From NCBI GenBank assembly GCA_030267565.1, contig BRXU01000008.1, positions 3,168,001 to 3,232,000 on the forward strand: a DNA stretch of 64,000 bases, given 5' to 3'. The DNA is from Pleodorina starrii. Lineage: Eukaryota > Chlorophyta > Chlorophyceae > Chlamydomonadales > Volvocaceae. The position numbers and the translations under genes are program-made. Positions 59,034-64,000 of this stretch are shown in pieces (position 1 is the stretch's first letter; the number at the start of each line of letters is the position of its first letter). The notes under the pieces are model-generated. The model did no database searches and was not told the origin of the DNA. It was given only the letters and a program-made list of their open reading frames with translations.

Positions 59034-62000
59034 TCACGCTGCCCAGCCCCACGCTCCGGCGGCAGCCGCCACGGCGCCGCCGTCAGCGCCCACCCCCTGC
59101 GCAGCTGCGCCCGCCATCGTCGCCGCCGCCGCGCCGTACGGCGTCAGTTGGCGGTAGTACGGCTCCTTGAGATCGAATTTGCCGCTGGAGGTTTGCGGCG
59201 GCCCGCCGGGCTGTAGCGGCGGCGCCGTCAGCGTCAGGAAAATGTCGTACGATTGTCGTGCATGGGCCACGAGGTGCAGGCGGCCGGTGATGCGTGTGTT
59301 GGGGGAGGTGACCAGCAGGGGCTGTTGGAGCACGCAGCGCAGCTGGAACCTGCGATAACAACAACAACAACAAACAACAACAACAACAACATACGAGCGA
59401 ATGAATGAAACATAACGAGTGAATGGAATCAACGAATGGATGAATGAGTGATTGGAATGGACGAATGGATGGACGAGTGGACGAGCAGGAGCGGGTCCAA
59501 CTACACCAGCAGAGCAGTGTGTTACTGCTGGTGATGGTGGTGTTAGTGGTCGCATGCGGTACAGGTGCCGTACAGGTGCCGTATCACCCGCTCCAGAACC
59601 CACCAGTGCGTCGTGGGCATCCCGGGCGCTGTGGTGAGCCACACCGGCTGCTGGGCCCCCGCGAAGAACACGTCTGCAGGAGACAGCACAAGACACAGTT
59701 CAAGACCGCCGTAAGATGCGTGAAAGGCATCAAGAGGCAAGGAGGGAGGGAGGGAGGGGCCGACGGCCAGTGGGTGGCGGGGGTCGCCATGCAGGAAAGC
59801 TCACACGAACACGAACACAAACACGGGAGAGCGGCGCCGCGGGTGGCTGGCGATGGGGCTGCTGCAGATGGGGCCCGGACCGTCGCCGGTCAGGTCAGTC
59901 TGAGGGGGGCAATCGCCGCCCCGCCCCGCCCCGCCCCAAGGCACAATGAAGCCAGCCGCTCCCCCTCCTCCTCCTCCTCCTCCTTCCCGACGGCGTCCTC
60001 TTCGAACCACAGCACCCTAAGCCCCGGTCCCGCCCAGTCCCGCCCCGTTGAGTCCTGTCCAGCCCAGTTCAGCCCAGCGCCCGCCCCGCCCTCCGCTCTT
60101 TCCTCCCCCGCCCCCCGTTCTCCCCCCTCCCCCCCTGCTCACCGAACCAGCAGGCCAGTCCGTGTATCGTCAGCGGCGCCACGGGACCCGTCACCAGCTG
60201 CACCGGGGTGAGGCCAGCCGGCCGGGGGGCAGGAGGGGCAAAGAATGAGCAAAAGGATCGAAGGATGAGCAAAAAAATGGAAAATAACACCGCAATGTAA
60301 GTGATGGGGCGGAGGGGCGAGGGGGAGCATCTGGATGCCCTCCCGCCTCGCTGCTCTCTCCCATCCCTCCGCCCGCCCGCCCCCCTTTTGCCCCCTTCCT
60401 CCCCTTCTCCCGCCCTCCCTGTCAGCATGTCCAGGCTCGCTGTGCCCCTTCGGACTGCCCTCCCTTTCCCTCCCCTTCCCTGAGTACCTTCCTCCCTCCC
60501 TCCCTTCCCTTCCACCGCCATCCATTCTCGGGGCAGGCGAGTGGTTTCCCTCACTCCTACCCCAGCACCCAAACCCCCTCCCCCCCGCTCACCTGCAGCG
60601 GCATGTCAATGTCCAGCAGCTCACTCTCCGGCATGGATCCAAAGTCCAGGGCTCGAGAGGCGCACGAAGACACCAGCAGCGCCGGATCAAAAGCGTCAAC
60701 CACCACCTGCCGTACAACCGACAACCGGGCAACCGAAATATAAACAAACCAGAATCCACGCTCACTCACTCCCTCCGAAAGCGACACAAGGTGGACTCAT
60801 TACGGAGCGAAGTGCGACATATGGGATCTGGGATACACTACAAGCCGCGTCCCGTCCGTACTTGCTGTACAGCAGGAAAGGCCGTACCGTGCCGTACTGT
60901 GTCGTACGTGTCGTACCGTACCTGGCCAAAGTAGCCCTCCGCCGCCGGCGCGTGCAGGCATGTTACGTCCACTCCGTAGAAGGAGGGCTGCATCCAGAAG
61001 GCCGCCTTGGCCGCCACCTCGGAATGGAGCACCTCATCACTGAAGGCGGCTGCGGAGGGAGGAGGGAGGGAGGAGGGAGGAGGGAGGAGGGGGGGGAGGG
61101 AGGTGGCGGAGGGAGGAGGGGGGGGAGGGAGGAGGCGGAGGGAGGAGGAGGCGGTGGAGGGAGGAGGATGTAATAAAGAAGACACCGCAGCGTCGGGGTG
61201 GAGTCGAGGGGCGGCGGGAGTGTGAAAGTAAAAACCCTAAAACCCTAAAACACCCATACAGCCGCTCTCCCCACCCCCGCCCCCCGCCACAGACACACAC
61301 ACACACCACACACACATACAGATTTCCCTCAACCCATCTCCCCCTCCGCTCCCATCCCTCCTCACCCACCCACGTGAATGCGGCCCAGCTGCGGAAACAT
61401 CTTGCCGCCGGGTTTTAAGAAGGCGTCCCGCGCGTAGATGTACGACTCCAGCATGCGCTCGTTGACGAGCAACGTGCCCATGGGCTCCGAAACCAACACG
61501 TCCACCCGCTCTGAGAGGGGCGAGGGGCGGGGGGTTACGGGAACGAAGGATGTGTGTGTTTGTGTGTGTATGTGTTTGGGCACGGTCCGTGGCATCGTGA
61601 TGACGCGCGTTGAATAGGGGGACTGGGGACTGAACACTGACAAGGTGGTATACGGGTGGAGAGAAGCGGGGCGGGCAGCGGGGCAGCGAGGCAGCGGCGC
61701 GCTCTCGCGTGTTTCCTAGAACCCTTGCCTGCGCCTGGGAGCCACCCACCCCACCCCACCACCATGCCACCACAGGTCACACCTCCTCCCCTCCTCTCCT
61801 CCAGCCCTGCCTTTCCTTTCCTTTCCCTCGCCCCTCCCCTTGCCCCTCCGCTCCCCGTCAGAGACCCACCGGGCAGCGTTACCTCCTCCACCTTTGAATT
61901 GATGACCGTGATCCGCGACCCCAGCCCGGGATTCGCGTCCGCCAGCGCCCGGGCGAATCGCGCCATGCCGCTCGCCTCCACCGCATACACGCGCGCCGCC

Positions 62001-63692
62001 CCCGCCGCCGCCGCAAACAGCGACAGGATACCGCTGCCGGCGCCCACATCCAGGACGGTGCGGCCGCGGAAGTCGTCGGGGTTACCCAGGATGGCGGTGT
62101 AGTAGGTGCCGGTGCGGGTGTAGTCCTTGTGGGGGCGGTTGTGGACGGTCGGGTTAGGGGGCGGGTGAGGGGGCGGGTGAGGGGGCGGGTTAGGATGCGA
62201 GAGAGTTACAATGAGGGACCACTTAGGGTCCTGCGCTGCTGGCGCATTCTGGAAGTCAACTCAGGACCTCACGGGTGAGGGGGCGGGTGAGGGGGTCGTG
62301 CTGCACTCGTACAATTTCTGCCGTACCCATCCGTACCTGCAGCATGTTCTGCTGGTGCTGCAACATGCCGTAGTAGTGGAAGTACATGTCGGAGGAGGCG
62401 CGACAGATCTTGCGGTCAAAGTGGTTCTGGAGCTCCGCCGCCTCCGCTCCTCCTCCCCCTGCATCGCCGTGGTCGCCGCTTGCCGAGCTCTGCTGCTGCT
62501 GCTGCTGTCCAGGTCCCGGCGCTGCTGTCCCAGCCGCCGCCGCCGCGTGCGCCGTGCCCGGATGGCAGGGGCTGCGCGGCGGCAGCACCACCGCCGCCGC
62601 AGCGGCATCGTCCTGCGCCGCCGCCACTCCATTCGGCGGCCCGGGACCCGCCCTGGAGCCATCTTCCGCTCCGCTGGCCGCCGCCGCTGCACCTACCCCT
62701 GCCGCCTTGAGTCCCGGACCCGGACCCGAGCCTGCTGCCGCCGCCACCGCCGCCGCCGCCGCCGGGGCACCTTCTCGCCCGGCGGCGCCGCCGCTGCCGT
62801 GGACAGCAGGGGAGGGCGGCGGCCAATGAGGTCCGGGAGATCGCGGGGCTGCCAACCCCGCCACTGTCCCCGGCGCCGTTGCCGTCGTGGCCGGTGCGCC
62901 GTTGGCGCGGCCGTTGGAGTGACCGTTGGCGTCGCGGGATGAGTCAGCCGGCGCCGCTGCCGAGGCGGCGGCGGCGGCGGCTGCGGGCGTGGGCGCCGCC
63001 GCCAGCGCTGCTTCCAAGGCGGCTTGCAGCTGGTCGGCGGCGGCCTTGCTCGGACATTGTACCGCGTACGACATGCCGCCGGCGCCGCCGGGGAGGGGGC
63101 TGACGAAGAAGAGGGCGACGCCGGCCCGCCATGCCTGGAAGGGGTGGTGGAGGTGGCAGGTGGTGACGGCATTGCGGTGCGCGATTGTGCATATGGTACT
63201 AGCGATACGCAGCGCGGAGCCATCGGGCTAAGAGAAGCAAAGCGGACGAATCTGGGAGCTGCATCGCGAGGCGAGAATTCATGGGGTAAAGATGTACTGC
63301 TGCTGATTATGGTGCGGGGACTCCAAACAAAGGGGGTGCTGGGCCTGGGGGACTTGGGTAAGGTGTTCCATGGGCACGGAAGACGCCCCGCTGCGCCCGC
63401 AGTTCCGCGCAGCCCACCGTGCGGTTTGACAGGACGCACTGCACAAAGGGAGAGCCGGACGCCTGGTTTTCCAGTTGGATGACCGGTGCGGCATCGCCGG
63501 CCCTGGTGATGACCAGTCTGGCGTTATGAGCGGTCTCTGCAGTCAAACATAACGGACGGAGATGGTGATACGGCTACATCACGACCGTAATTGAGCCCTT
63601 ACGCTGTGCTTACCCCATCCTATCGCGCCCGTTTCCGGGTGCATGGATGCGACCCGCAAGTCAGGGAAGATGCCGTTGTTGGATGAAGACAT
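59034..63692 (-). CDS. PRMT4: PRMT4/CARM1-type protein arginine methyltransferase, 691 aa
   Basis: Type I arginine methyltransferase (SAM-dependent; known CARM1/PRMT4 substrates include histone H3 and RNA-binding proteins). Ten minus-strand exons: 63692-63614, 63536-63418, 63134-62337, 62125-61870, 61510-61370, 61049-60922, 60706-60593, 60197-60143, 59673-59604, 59349-59034, all in phase. An N-terminal PH-like region (about 27-110) is followed by a roughly 190-residue Ala/Gly/Pro/Gln insertion, then the CARM1 entry [20 protein letters not shown]. Motif I is VLDVGAGSG (356-364), acidic post-I YAVEAS (E382), double-E loop [16 protein letters not shown] (E426, E435), [11 protein letters not shown], and THW loop THWFQLRC (585-587). 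All catalytic residues are present. The CARM1-specific C-terminal extension ends in Ala/Gly. Start ATG 63692 opens [12 protein letters not shown]. Confidence 0.93.
61050..61369 (-). repeat. PRMT4 intron with purine tract and telomere-like repeat
   Basis: Plus strand: GGGAGGAGG-type purine tract at 61052-61168; AAAACCCTAAAACCCTAAAA (61231-61250), about 2.5 units of the Chlamydomonas telomere repeat; and a CA run at 61292-61317. Confidence 0.85.
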
Positions 63693-64000
63693 TCTCCCTT
63701 CGTTTGGTCCTGTCATTATGCTATCTTTATTTCGCCTCCGATCATGGGACAAGCTTGACCAGAATGCAAGTGCTCACACAGGACGGCGCCGTCAAAGCCG
63801 TCTTTTGAGCAAGGGCTGCCATTTAAGGCCCTAAGGGCCAATTGCACTCAGTGTTGTGTGCAGTAGGTCGTCAAAGGGAAGGGTTGCCACAGTACACTGG
63901 CTCCGAAGCCCTAGTCGTGCCCGCTGTCTCTGTCACTTCCTTACTACTGCAAGCACCACCTGTACCAACCACTGCATCTTTACGACGTTTCTGTTTCTCC
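63693..64000 (-). other. PRMT4 5' leader/promoter side
   Basis: Upstream of the PRMT4 start codon to the window edge; no TATA box or other gene recognised. Confidence 0.4.

Noticed and set aside
61037..61369. Poly-Pro/Ser frames in the PRMT4 intron
   Set aside because: Products of the purine tract inside a phase-defined intron.

Overview
The window is nuclear DNA from a volvocine green alga (Chlamydomonadales, the Chlamydomonas/Gonium/Volvox group). The evidence is very GC-rich coding sequence full of Gly/Ala/Gln runs; many short GT-AG introns; TGTAA-type poly(A) signals; replication-type histone genes ending in the volvocine 3' palindrome GGTGTTTCTCAACACC; a histone H3 gene with an intron and the algal K-T-P variant around Lys27; a giant protein that looks octotricopeptide-repeat (OPR)-like; and a short stretch of Chlamydomonas-type telomere repeat (TTTTAGGG) inside an intron. 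Species cannot be fixed from the sequence alone.

Layout. 1-15036 (+): 3' part of a very large protein kinase gene whose kinase domain is split by about 1,070 low-complexity residues. Its 8.4-kb intron holds a 7.8-kb minisatellite of a 10/11-bp GGGTCAATGA unit, interrupted by a 250-bp element with 49-bp terminal direct repeats. A later intron carries an 815-bp hAT-type MITE with a perfect 8-bp target duplication. 19252-21576 (+): a six-exon gene of unknown function (366 aa). 21577-28890: no gene recognised. 29010-30999 (-): a DUF506/PDDEXK_6 protein. 31000-35929: no firm gene; one possible terminal exon. 35930-38136 (-): a CCT-domain regulator. 40289-50941 (-): a giant (2,766 aa) OPR-like protein in eight exons. 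51411-52665 (+): FIS1, divergent from the OPR-like gene across a 469-bp shared promoter region. 53823-57454: a histone quartet arranged as two divergent pairs, H2A(-)/H2B(+) and H3(-)/H4(+). 59034-63692 (-): PRMT4/CARM1 in ten exons.

Gene models were built by hand from open frames, GT-AG (once GC-AG) sites, agreement of intron phase at every junction, and protein-family continuity across junctions. All listed exon chains keep frame from end to end. The genes do not form one pathway. The histone quartet is a coherent S-phase module, and PRMT4 is an arginine methyltransferase family that can act on histone H3, but their closeness is probably incidental.

Most interesting items: an exact 248-bp tandem duplication that puts a truncated H4 copy between the H4 TATA box and the intact H4 ORF; the TRIM/SINE-like mini-element inside the minisatellite; the G-quadruplex-capable minisatellite in a transcribed intron with visible higher-order duplications; and a 12-bp palindrome-like word (GACCCGTGGGTC) present six times exactly in 64 kb. 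I did not find evidence of a new multi-gene system.
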